DNA from: Thioalkalivibrio sp. | GTDB lineage: Bacteria > Pseudomonadota > Gammaproteobacteria > Ectothiorhodospirales > Ectothiorhodospiraceae | DNA: 20,340 nucleotides | Assembly: GCA_003555285.1 (NCBI GenBank) | Contig: PWGH01000313.1 | Coordinates: 1 to 20,340, forward strand | Direction: 5' to 3' | In this document: in pieces, positions 13,552 to 20,340 of the stretch | Layout: each line of letters begins with the position of its first letter | Numbering within the stretch: the first letter of the stretch is position 1 | Program-made: the position numbers and the translations under genes | Notes under the pieces: model-generated | What the model saw: only the letters and a program-made list of their open reading frames with translations | The model's database searches: none | Told to the model about the DNA's origin: nothing

Positions 13552-15711
13552 ATGTCGGAGTCAGTCAGACCCGCCGCGCAAGCACCCGTGGCCCCGGATC
13601 TGGATCCGGAAGAAAACAGTGGGCGCGAGCGCCTGCTCACGCATTGGCAAGCCTGGACCCTGTTCGTCGTCAGCGTCGGCTTCATCCTGTTTCACCTGAT
13701 CGTGCTGAATCTCTATCCGCTGGAAACGTGGACCTTCCGCATCGTGCACGTCGCCGGCGGCCTGTTCATCGGCTTTGCGCTGGTCGCCTCCTGGGCGCCG
13801 CATGCCGAGCGCACCGGGCAGCGGCGCTGGTGGCTGGAAGCGCTGCCGATGCTCGGCGCGACCAGCCTGATCGCCTACAGCCTGGGGGCGCTGATCGCCG
13901 CCTATGTGCTGCGCGACGGTGTCGGCGGGCCGTTGCCCCCCTGGCTGTTCCAGTACTTCGGCTGGGCCCTGTTCGGCGCCACGGTGATCGCGATCGTCGC
14001 CGGCTGGTTCTTCCGGCCGGTGGCGCACCGCATCGTCTGGTACGACTGGATCCTGATGGCCGCGAGCGTCGCGGTCGCCGGCTACCTGCTCTTTCACCTG
14101 AACATGCTGCAGTTTCGCGCCGGCGTGATGCCGACCCAGCCGGACCTGTGGGTCACGATGGCCGGTCTGCTGCTGATCCTGGAGATCACCCGCCGCGTGG
14201 CCGGAATGGCGCTGGTGGCGATCGCGGTGATCTTCATCGCCTACGGCTTCGCGGGCCCCTGGCTACCGGGCTTCCTGCAGCACAGCGGCTACCGCGTCGA
14301 CCGCTTCTTCACCTACCTCTACACCGACAACGGCGTGCTCGGGCCGACCACCGCGGTGTCGTCGACGTACATCGTCCTGTTCATCACCTTCGCCGCGTTC
14401 CTGCAGGCGTCGAAGGTCGGCGATTACTTCGTGAACTTCGCCTTCGCGGTCGCCGGGCGCCGGCGCGGCGGACCGGCCAAGGTCGCGGTGTTCGCCAGCG
14501 GCCTGATGGGCATGATCAACGGCACCTCCGCGGGCAACGTGGTGGCGACCGGTTCTTTGACCATCCCGCTGATGAAGCGCGTCGGCTACCAGCGCCGCAG
14601 CGCCGGGGCGATCGAGGCCGCGGCGTCGACCGGCGGCCAGATCATGCCGCCGGTGATGGGCGCGGGCGCCTTCATCATGGCGGAGATCACCGGCATCCCG
14701 TACACCGACCTGATCGTCGCCGCGCTGATTCCGGCGCTGCTGTACTTCGCGTCGGTGTACTTCATGGTCGACTTCGAGGCCGCACGCACCGGCATCAAGG
14801 GCGTGCCGTCGAAGGATTTGCCGAAGGTCGGGCACCTGCTGCGGCGCATCTACCTGTTCACGCCGATCATCATCCTGATCGTCGCGCTGTTCATGGGTTA
14901 TTCGGTGATCCGCGCCGGTACCGTGGCGCTCGCCAGTGCGGTGGTGGTGAGCTGGCTGACGCCGTTTCCGCTCGGGCTGGTCGGCATCCTGAAGGCCTTG
15001 AACATTTCGGCGCGAATGGCGGTGCAACTGATCGCGGTGTGCGCCGCGGCCGGCATCATCGTCGGCGTGATCGGACTCACCGGCGTCGGCCTGCGTTTTT
15101 CGTCGATGCTGCTCGCGGTGGCCGATAACAGCACGCTGCTCGCGCTGCTGTTCGCAATGGCGATCTCGGTGCTGCTCGGGATGGGCATGCCGACCACCGC
15201 GGCGTATGCGGTGGCGGCGTCGGTGGTCGCGCCGGGCCTGATCCAGATGGGCGTCGAGCCGCTGATCGCGCACTTCTTCGTGTTCTATTACGCGGTGATC
15301 TCGGCGATCACCCCGCCGGTCGCGCTCGCCGCCTATGCCGGGGCCGCAATCGCCGGTTCGGAACCGATGCGCACCTCGGTGACCGCGTTCAAGATCGGTC
15401 TGGCGGCGTTCATCGTGCCGTTCATGTTCTTCTACCACCCGACGCTGCTGATGGTCGGGGACACCTCGATGATCGCGCTGAACTTCGCCACTGCGCTGCT
15501 CGGCGTGTTCCTGCTTGCCGCCGGGGCTCAGGGCTGGTTCTTCGGCATGGCCTCAACGGTGCTGCGCGTGCTCCTGATGGGCACCGCGCTGCTGATGATC
15601 TCCGGCACCCTGACCACCGATCTGCTCGGCCTCGGCCTGGTCGCCGGCATGCTGTTCTGGCAGCTGAAGATCGCGCCACCTCTCGCACCCAAACCCGCGT
15701 TGGAGGGCTGA
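13552..15711 (+). CDS. TRAP transporter fused permease subunit (DctQM type)
   Basis: The integral membrane component of the TAXI-TRAP transporter, with the small (4-TM, DctQ-like) and large (12-TM, DctM-like) subunits fused in one 719-residue chain. The N-terminal third has several hydrophobic segments (WTLFVVSVGFILFHLIVLNL onwards). The DctM part carries the signature loops GLMGMINGTSAGNVVATGSL, AASTGGQIMPPVMGAGAFIM and LLGMGMPTTAAYAVAASVV, which belong to the substrate/Na+ site region. GGGAA at 13543-13547 fixes ATG 13552; a GTG at 13483 would give an unlikely Arg/Pro-rich extension overlapping the hairpin. It lies 108 bases after the binding protein, with no further gene before the terminator. 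Confidence 0.95.
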   Translation: MSESVRPAAQAPVAPDLDPEENSGRERLLTHWQAWTLFVVSVGFILFHLIVLNLYPLETWTFRIVHVAGGLFIGFALVASWAPHAERTGQRRWWLEALPMLGATSLIAYSLGALIAAYVLRDGVGGPLPPWLFQYFGWALFGATVIAIVAGWFFRPVAHRIVWYDWILMAASVAVAGYLLFHLNMLQFRAGVMPTQPDLWVTMAGLLLILEITRRVAGMALVAIAVIFIAYGFAGPWLPGFLQHSGYRVDRFFTYLYTDNGVLGPTTAVSSTYIVLFITFAAFLQASKVGDYFVNFAFAVAGRRRGGPAKVAVFASGLMGMINGTSAGNVVATGSLTIPLMKRVGYQRRSAGAIEAAASTGGQIMPPVMGAGAFIMAEITGIPYTDLIVAALIPALLYFASVYFMVDFEAARTGIKGVPSKDLPKVGHLLRRIYLFTPIIILIVALFMGYSVIRAGTVALASAVVVSWLTPFPLGLVGILKALNISARMAVQLIAVCAAAGIIVGVIGLTGVGLRFSSMLLAVADNSTLLALLFAMAISVLLGMGMPTTAAYAVAASVVAPGLIQMGVEPLIAHFFVFYYAVISAITPPVALAAYAGAAIAGSEPMRTSVTAFKIGLAAFIVPFMFFYHPTLLMVGDTSMIALNFATALLGVFLLAAGAQGWFFGMASTVLRVLLMGTALLMISGTLTTDLLGLGLVAGMLFWQLKIAPPLAPKPALEG

Positions 15712-15720
15712 TCGACCACA

Positions 15721-15755
15721 CGGCTCCGGGATGCCCCGAACGCATCCCGGAGCCG
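15721..15755. terminator. Bidirectional terminator hairpin between permease and egtD
   Basis: CGGCTCCGGGATGC (15721-15734) and GCATCCCGGAGCCG (15742-15755) form a perfect 14-bp stem with a 7-base loop. It lies between convergent genes: the permease stop is at 15709-15711 and egtD ends at 15779. The following CTCTT on plus is only moderately T-rich. Confidence 0.7.
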
Positions 15756-15778
15756 CTCTTCCGGCAGCCCGCGGCGGC

Positions 15779-16753
15779 CTACCTTCCGGCAGCGTTCTGC
15801 AGCAGGTGGACGCTGAACAATCCCTGCTCATCGGTCCAGACGGTAACCGGCGTCATCCCGGCCTGCCGGGCCAGGCCCTGAAAACCGTCGATCGCGTATT
15901 TGTAGGAGTTCTCGGTGTGGATGTGATCGCCGGGGCTGAAGTCGAAGACCGCACCGGCGATCTCGACCCGCTGCTGCCGATCGCTGACCAGGTGCATCTC
16001 GACCCGCCCGAGGGACTCGTTGTACAGCGCCCGATGGCGCCAGGCGCTAAGGTCGAAGTCGGCACCGAGTTCCCGGTTGATGCGCTCCAGCAGGTTCAGG
16101 TTGAAGGCAGCGGTGATGCCCTCGGGATCGTCGTAGGCCGCCTCGAGAATGGCTTTCGACTTGCGCAGGTCCACGCCGATCAACAAGAAGCCTTCCGGAC
16201 CCACCAGATCCGCCACCGAACCGATGAAACGCACCGCTGCCTCGGGATCGAAATTGCCGATGCTCGAACCCGGGAAGAAGGCGAGCCGCGGCCCGTCCTG
16301 CGGAGCCGTCGGAGGCAACTCCATGCGGTGGGTGAAATCGCTGCATTCGGCATGGATCTCAAGCCAGCGGAAGTCCGCCGCGAGCGCCTCGGCGGCACTG
16401 CGCAGGTGCTCGCGCGAGATGTCCATCGGCACGAAGGCCCGAGGCCGCAGCGCATCGAGCAACAGGCGCACCTTGATGCAGCTGCCGCCACCCGGCTCCA
16501 GAAGCACGCCCTCGGCCCCGACCCGTTCGGCGATCTCGGTCGCGCGCACCGTCAGGATCTCGGTTTCCGCACGCGTGGGGTAATACGCCTGGGTCTGGGT
16601 GATGCCATCGAAGAGTTGGGAGCCGCGTTCGTCATAGAAGAACTTCGGCGGGATATACGGCGGATGCTGCCGCAAACCAGCGAGCACCTCGTCCTGGAAA
16701 TGGGCGAGCGGCGGATGCAGATCGTGGAACTCGATGCTCGGCGCGCCCTTCAT
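15779..16753 (-). CDS. egtD: L-histidine N-alpha-methyltransferase (hercynine synthase)
   Basis: Trimethylates the alpha-amino group of histidine with three SAM to make hercynine, the first step of ergothioneine synthesis; cytosolic. The 324 residues match M. smegmatis EgtD (321). Signature pieces: KFFYDERGSQLFDGIT (37-52), YYPTRAE (57-63), SAM loop EPGGGSCIKVRLLLDAL (86-102), FPGSSIGNFDP (160-170), AYDDPEGITAAFNLNLLERIN (206-226), ELGADFDLSAW (228-238), and HTENSYKY (279-286). The Glu and Ser in TENS align with the histidine-binding Glu282/Ser284 of the mycobacterial enzyme. The start ATG 16753 overlaps the stop of a 50-codon upstream ORF (ATGA) and has only a weak ribosome site of its own. 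No egtB lies next to it. Confidence 0.95.
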   Translation of the reverse strand: MKGAPSIEFHDLHPPLAHFQDEVLAGLRQHPPYIPPKFFYDERGSQLFDGITQTQAYYPTRAETEILTVRATEIAERVGAEGVLLEPGGGSCIKVRLLLDALRPRAFVPMDISREHLRSAAEALAADFRWLEIHAECSDFTHRMELPPTAPQDGPRLAFFPGSSIGNFDPEAAVRFIGSVADLVGPEGFLLIGVDLRKSKAILEAAYDDPEGITAAFNLNLLERINRELGADFDLSAWRHRALYNESLGRVEMHLVSDRQQRVEIAGAVFDFSPGDHIHTENSYKYAIDGFQGLARQAGMTPVTVWTDEQGLFSVHLLQNAAGR

Positions 16754-16902
16754 GCGGTACCCGCCACGCCGGCTGGGGTTGGACCGGTCGATGCCGCCCC
16801 GCACCCCATGCCGTGCGGCGCCGAGAGGTCACTGAGCGCCTCGCGATCCGTCGGCTCCGGAGACCATCCATGCCCTGGGAAACGCTCTACAATCGCATGC
16901 AT
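16750..16902 (-). CDS. Short ORF upstream of and overlapping egtD (possible leader peptide)
   Basis: A 50-residue frame (MHAIVERFPGHGWSPEPTDR...GVAGTA) starts at ATG 16902 behind AGGAGG at 16914-16909, spaced six bases: the best ribosome binding site seen in the window. Its TGA (16752-16750) overlaps the egtD ATG as ATGA. No domain is recognised. The composition is Gly/Pro/Ala-rich with one Cys and no membrane segment. The coupling suggests ribosomes reach the poorly preceded egtD start by termination-reinitiation. Alternatives: an unannotated real small protein, or the remnant of the C-terminus of a former upstream gene. Confidence 0.5.
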   Translation of the reverse strand: MHAIVERFPGHGWSPEPTDREALSDLSAPHGMGCGAASTGPTPAGVAGTA

Positions 16903-16936
16903 TCCACCCCTCCTGATCTTTTTTCGCCAGCCGGGC

Positions 16937-16965
16937 ATCTTGACGACGGGCCGCACCGGCTGCAA
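16937..16965 (-). promoter_or_regulatory. Candidate promoter of the leader ORF-egtD unit
   Basis: On the minus strand TTGCAG (16965-16960) and CAAGAT (16942-16937) are 17 bases apart. They would start transcription near 16930, about 28 bases before the leader ATG. Each box matches only 3 of 6 consensus bases. Confidence 0.3.
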
Positions 16966-17061
16966 GTTCACCGTCGAACCGCTGGCGAACCTCGCCAGGA
17001 CCGCAAGGCGGTGCGCGCCGCTGCCACCAGTGCCGCTCGCCAGCCTGCCCCCGGTGCTGTG

Positions 17062-17790
17062 CTAGCGCGGGCGCGCCTCCAGAACCTCGACGCCCTCCGG
17101 GAAGATCTCTTCATAGGCGCCGTACAGCGCGCCGAAGACCACCGGGCCGAGGATCAGGAAACCGAGGCCCATCGGCAGCATCGCGACAATGGCCAGCACG
17201 AAATAGAGCAGGCTGAAGATGATCAGCGGGCCGATGTTCGCGAGAAAGCCGCGGATGCTGTTCATCACGGCATCGCCTAGCGGTAGACCCCGGAAATACA
17301 CCAGGGGAATGGCGAAGGCCAACGCGGCAAAGATCGCCAGGTAGAGCACGAACATCAGCAGCATGCCGAAGAGGCCGAGCGCCGCCACCGGACCGGCGGG
17401 CGCCTCATTCGGTGCCGCACCCATCATTGCGCCGCCCACCATCAAACCCATGATTACCATGACCACCACGGCCGCACCCAGCGCCAGCAGGCCGAGCAGC
17501 AATAGCGGTGTGCGGCGATCGGGATCCTGCAACGGCAGAAAGAGATGGCCGACGCCAATCTTCTCACCGCGTTCCGTGTCGTGGGCCATCTTCAGGAAAC
17601 CCGCCGCCAGGGCCGGGGAGATGATGCTCAGGACCAGGGCACCGAGTAAGGGAATCAGGTTCAGGACCAGGCTGAGCACCAGAAAGACGAGCATGGCCAG
17701 CACCCAGGTCAGCGGCTCCCTGGTGAAGGTCTTCCAGCCCCGCCCGTACAGCCCCCACCCCCGATTCAATGGCATGCGTCCGATATCCAT
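17062..17790 (-). CDS. BPSS1780-like multi-pass membrane protein
   Basis: A 242-residue integral membrane protein of unknown function. The opening NRGWGLYGRGWKTFTREPLTWV (9-30) and the following LIPLLGALVLSIISPALAAGFL (about 45-66) resemble the BPSS1780 family of proteobacterial membrane proteins. About six hydrophobic segments are seen: roughly 27-45, 47-65, 95-120, 134-160, 185-206 and 208-230. A polar segment (HDTERGEKIGVGHLFLPLQDPDRR) lies between the second and third. The start is taken at ATG 17790, with AGGGGA about a dozen bases upstream. Longer in-frame starts back to 18006 add an Arg/Pro-rich stretch unlike the family. It is divergent from the DUF302 gene. Its role cannot be named. 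Confidence 0.85.
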   Translation of the reverse strand: MDIGRMPLNRGWGLYGRGWKTFTREPLTWVLAMLVFLVLSLVLNLIPLLGALVLSIISPALAAGFLKMAHDTERGEKIGVGHLFLPLQDPDRRTPLLLLGLLALGAAVVVMVIMGLMVGGAMMGAAPNEAPAGPVAALGLFGMLLMFVLYLAIFAALAFAIPLVYFRGLPLGDAVMNSIRGFLANIGPLIIFSLLYFVLAIVAMLPMGLGFLILGPVVFGALYGAYEEIFPEGVEVLEARPR

Positions 17791-18159
17791 CCGTCGTTCC
17801 CCTGTTGTCCCGAAGGCGTCATTAACGCGGTTTTGCGCCAAGCGTGTCAATCGGCCCCCGGACCGCCGCAGGTGGATCCGGGTCCGCACGGTGCCAGGCC
17901 TAACCCGGCAGGGCGACGGCCCCCAGGCACCGGGACCGAGCGGGTTCGGGCCGGGCCGGCTCAAACCCCCAGCAAAACGGAGGGGACCGCACGAGTCGGA
18001 CACCACGCAAACGCGCGAAGAAGCGGCCTTGCATCGAAAAAATGGGCTTGATCACCCGGCACTCGCTGTGAGAGCATGAGTCATGCATTAGGCTTCTCTA
18101 ATACATTTGATAAAGCGGGCTCGGACTCGGGGCCGCACCGTCCACAGGAGTTACACACC
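17791..18159. other. Gene-free divergent promoter region
   Basis: This is the 369-base gap between the divergent membrane protein and DUF302 genes. Most is GC-rich and featureless. An AT-rich island at about 18084-18115 stands out: it contains the dyad ATTAG-GCTTCT-CTAAT (18087-18102) and a -10-like GATAAA (18109-18114) 45 bases before the DUF302 start. This is probably the DUF302 promoter with an overlapping operator-like dyad. Confidence 0.4.
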
Positions 18160-18639
18160 ATGAACCAGAAACTGATGTTTACCGCGCTGGGTGGCTTCGT
18201 CGTGGGGGTCGTTGCGATGATGCTGACCGCCTTTTCCGCCGCCCCAGGCCTGATGATAGTCGAGGACGACAGCCGGTACGGCTTCGAGGAGACCATCGAC
18301 CGCATCAAGACCGCCGCCGACGAACAGGGCTGGAAGGTCCCGACCGTGCATCTGCTGCATGACGCGGTGAGCCCCTACGGCTATGAGATCGATCGCGTCG
18401 CAGTGCTGGAGCTTTGCCAGCCGCACCACGCCGGTGCGATTTTGGCCGAAGACCGCGCCAAGGTCGTTTCCTCGATGATGCCCTGCCGCGTCTCCGTCTA
18501 CGAGACGGCCGACGACCGCATCGTGGTGTCGCGGATGAACACCAGCCTGATGGCACAGGCCTTCGGCGGCACCATCGCCAAGGTGATGGCTGAAGCCACC
18601 GAGGAAAACGAGGTGATTCTGGAAAGCGTTCTCAACTGA
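18160..18639 (+). CDS. DUF302 domain protein with N-terminal membrane anchor
   Basis: A 159-residue protein. Residues 6-29 (MFTALGGFVVGVVAMMLTAF...) form one transmembrane segment or uncleaved signal anchor. Residues about 33-158 form a DUF302 domain, recognisable from SRYGFEETIDRIKTAADEQGWKVP (38-61), the Cys/His block LELCQPHHA (83-91) and SSMMPCRVSVYE (104-115). C86, H89/H90 and C109 could bind a metal or heme, but this is inference. DUF302 function is unknown, though it is common in sulfur-oxidising bacteria. GGAG at 18147-18150 supports ATG 18160; an in-frame earlier ATG at 18076 lies inside the promoter island. It is monocistronic, ending in a strong terminator. Confidence 0.9.
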   Translation: MNQKLMFTALGGFVVGVVAMMLTAFSAAPGLMIVEDDSRYGFEETIDRIKTAADEQGWKVPTVHLLHDAVSPYGYEIDRVAVLELCQPHHAGAILAEDRAKVVSSMMPCRVSVYETADDRIVVSRMNTSLMAQAFGGTIAKVMAEATEENEVILESVLN

Positions 18640-18685
18640 TCCAGATAGGTCAACTGACCCCGATGGGGTATCCCACCGGCTTCGG

Positions 18686-18709
18686 AACCCCGCTTCGGCG
18701 GGGTTTTTT
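18686..18709 (+). terminator. Rho-independent terminator with UUCG loop
   Basis: AACCCCGC (18686-18693), TTCG tetraloop, GCGGGGTT (18698-18705) and a run of six T (18704-18709) form a textbook intrinsic terminator 47 bases after the DUF302 stop codon. Confidence 0.95.
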
Positions 18710-18750
18710 AGTGCCCGGGTCGAAGGGCAGGGGGATGGGTGGGGCGGGAT

Positions 18751-20157
18751 TTAGCCGCGGTGGTAGATGTCGTCGAAGCGCTCGATGTCGTCTTCTTCCA
18801 GGTATTCGCCGACCTGCACCTCGATGATCTGCAGCGGGATGCGACCGCGGTTCTCCAGGCGGTGGCGCTCGCCGATGGGGATGAAGGTGCTCTCGTTGGG
18901 CGGCACGGTGAAGACCTCGTCACCCCGGGTGACGGTCGCGGTGCCCGAGACGACGATCCAGTGCTCGGACCGGTGCTGGTGGCGTTGCAGGCTCAGGCTG
19001 GCACCCGGGGCCACCGAGATCCGCTTCATCTTGTAGGCACTCGACTCCTCAAGCACGGTGTAACTGCCCCAGGGCCGCTGCACGGTCCGGTGCAGGCGGC
19101 ACTCCGGGGCATCGCGACGGGCCAGTTCGTCCACCACCTCGCGCACCCGCTGGGTCTGCTCCCGGGGCGCAATCAGGATCGCGTCCGCGGTCTCCACCAC
19201 ACAGAGGTCGCGGACGCCGACCGCGGCGATCAGGCGCCCGTTCCCCTGGATCAGGGTGTTGTCGCAGTCGATCGCCACCACGTTGCCCTGCAGCACGTTG
19301 TCGCGGAAGTCCTTCGCGGCCAATTCGTGTACCGCATCCCAGCTGCCGACATCGGACCAGCCGATGTCGCAGGGCACCAATTGAACCTGCTCGGCGTGTT
19401 CCAGCACCCCGTAGTCGATGGAAATCGACGGCATCGCCTCGAAATGAGCCTCGACTGCCGGCTGCGGATCGGTACTGCCGGGCGCCCGGGCCCAGTCGGC
19501 GCGAATGCGCTCCAGGACCTCGTGCACCTCGGGTAGATGGCGTGCGATTGCGGCCAGGATGCTCGAGGCCTTCCAGACAAACATGCCCGAGTTCCACCAG
19601 TAATCGCCCTCGGCCAGGAACCGTTCGGCGGTGGCCTGATCCGGTTTCTCGGTGAAGCGTGCGACCGGCACCACCGCCGTGCCTTCGGTCACCGCACGGA
19701 TGTAGCCGTAGCCGGTTTCAGGCCGGGTCGGACGAATGCCGAAGGTGACCAGGGCGCCGGTCTCGGCGCTGGCCACCGCGCGCTGCAGGGCCTGATGAAA
19801 GGCGGGGCGATCCCGGATCACGTGGTCGGCCGGAAGCACCACCAGCATGGGATCGTCGCCGTTGCGGCTGAGCCATGCGGCCGCCAGCGCGATCGCCGGC
19901 GCGGTATTGCGCCCGACCGGTTCGAGCAAGGTCGCAAAGGGGTGCAGGGCCTGGTAGGCCTCGCCGCGGGCGTGCTCGGCCCCGGTCACGATCAACGCAT
20001 CGGCCGGTTGCACCAGCGGCTGCAGGCGCTCCAGGGTGGCTTGCAGCAGCGACTGTTCGCCGCCGTCCAGGGGGAGAAACTGCTTGGGCAATTGCCGCCG
20101 GGAGAGCGGCCACAAGCGTGTACCGCTGCCGCCGGCCAGGATGACTGCGTGAATCAC
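18751..20157 (-). CDS. manC: Mannose-1-phosphate guanylyltransferase / mannose-6-phosphate isomerase
   Basis: A bifunctional type II enzyme (ManC/AlgA/CpsB/XanB) that isomerises fructose-6-P to mannose-6-P and makes GDP-mannose from mannose-1-P and GTP, feeding exopolysaccharide or O-antigen synthesis. It has 468 residues from GTG 20157. Nucleotidyltransferase motif GGSGTRLWPLSR (9-20), then QLPKQFLPL, GRNTAPAIALAA, PADHVI and FTEKPD are intact. The C-terminal isomerase cupin shows SLQRHQHRSEHWIVVSGTA (about 389-406) and the terminal PLQIIEVQVGEYLEEDDIERFDD. A GAGG sits nine bases before the GTG. A GTG at 20193 in frame is less likely. Its upstream neighbour is a minus-strand gene whose last codons are at the right edge, probably the same polysaccharide unit. 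Confidence 0.96.
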   Translation of the reverse strand: MIHAVILAGGSGTRLWPLSRRQLPKQFLPLDGGEQSLLQATLERLQPLVQPADALIVTGAEHARGEAYQALHPFATLLEPVGRNTAPAIALAAAWLSRNGDDPMLVVLPADHVIRDRPAFHQALQRAVASAETGALVTFGIRPTRPETGYGYIRAVTEGTAVVPVARFTEKPDQATAERFLAEGDYWWNSGMFVWKASSILAAIARHLPEVHEVLERIRADWARAPGSTDPQPAVEAHFEAMPSISIDYGVLEHAEQVQLVPCDIGWSDVGSWDAVHELAAKDFRDNVLQGNVVAIDCDNTLIQGNGRLIAAVGVRDLCVVETADAILIAPREQTQRVREVVDELARRDAPECRLHRTVQRPWGSYTVLEESSAYKMKRISVAPGASLSLQRHQHRSEHWIVVSGTATVTRGDEVFTVPPNESTFIPIGERHRLENRGRIPLQIIEVQVGEYLEEDDIERFDDIYHRG

Positions 20158-20261
20158 GATGTCTTGCCTCTGGTTTGGGATGCCATCAGACACCGGCTGT
20201 TGCGGTGGCAGAAATGAACGGCGCAGGGGAAATCACACTGCCCTGCCTCGTGTGGGGGCCA

Positions 20262-20340
20262 TCAGGCACCGGCGTGCTGCCTTTGGGCGGTGGGCGGCGC
20301 GGGGTGCCGAGCCCCTTCGATCAGGTCGGCGAGTTCGGCC
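20262..20340 (-). CDS. C-terminal end of an unidentified protein (5' part outside window)
   Basis: An open minus-strand frame enters from the right edge and ends at TGA (20264-20262). It encodes ...AELADLIEGARHPAPPTAQRQHAGA. A short amphipathic helix followed by a Pro/Ala/Gln tail is typical of a protein C-terminus, but the piece is too short to identify. It is 104 bases upstream of manC on the same strand and could be its operon partner. Confidence 0.4.
   Translation of the reverse strand, partial: AELADLIEGARHPAPPTAQRQHAGA

Noticed and set aside
13362..15438. 588-codon plus frame and 391-codon minus frame over the permease
   Set aside because: Out-of-frame shadows of the TRAP permease, dominated by Arg, His and Asp repeats typical of such shadows.
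15731..17065. 444-codon plus-strand frame opposite egtD
   Set aside because: It is antisense to EgtD, crosses the terminator hairpin and the egtD promoter region, and has no recognisable domain.
17791..18006. N-terminal extension of the BPSS1780-like protein
   Set aside because: The added residues are Arg/Pro/Gly-rich and unlike the family, which begins close to the first membrane segment.
19537..20217. 226-codon plus-strand frame opposite manC
   Set aside because: Shadow of the conserved ManC sequence; no motif or ribosome binding site.

Overview
The window is a high-GC, gene-dense chromosomal segment from a gammaproteobacterium. The order gmk-rpoZ-spoT-ridA-recG is a classic gammaproteobacterial housekeeping block. 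The LpxL-type acyltransferase points to a Gram-negative with lipid A. The protein style and the intergenic palindromes resemble Ectothiorhodospiraceae/Chromatiales-type sulfur or halophilic bacteria, but that placement is an inference. No rRNA, tRNA, CRISPR array, transposase or phage gene is visible.

Layout. 1-852: a truncated secreted protein (minus strand, runs off the left edge) divergent from a small cupin. 1027-1275: a small anti-sigma-like protein (minus), followed by about 390 bases without a gene. 1667-7605: gmk, rpoZ, spoT, ridA and recG, all on plus, linking GTP synthesis, RNA polymerase omega and (p)ppGpp turnover with RidA enamine clearance and fork repair. 7606-7907: a gene-free spacer holding two strong palindromic elements. 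7908-9651: an LpxL/HtrB-like acyltransferase and a TtcA-family PP-loop protein (minus). 9844-10272: a single-domain bacteriohemerythrin (minus) flanked on both sides by copies of one REP-like palindrome. 10588-11981: prolyl iminopeptidase and D-aminoacyl-tRNA deacylase, overlapping by ATGA. 12454-15711: a TAXI-type TRAP transporter (binding protein plus fused permease) with a long leader and a strong intercistronic hairpin. 15779-16902: egtD, the histidine betaine (hercynine) synthase, preceded by a 50-codon ORF that has a near-perfect ribosome binding site and overlaps the egtD start. 17062-17790: a multi-pass BPSS1780-like membrane protein (minus), divergent from a membrane-anchored DUF302 protein (18160-18639), which ends in a textbook UUCG terminator. 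18751-20157: bifunctional mannose-1-phosphate guanylyltransferase/mannose-6-phosphate isomerase (minus), followed upstream by the last codons of another minus-strand gene.

Most coding content is ordinary core metabolism. The parts most worth a second look are the translationally coupled small ORF before egtD (and the absence of egtB beside it), the duplicated Pro/Ala-rich insertion in RecG, the 14-bp tandem array directly after the spoT stop codon, the REP-flanked hemerythrin, and the structured regions around the TAXI transporter. I do not see a clearly new multi-gene defence or mobile system here.
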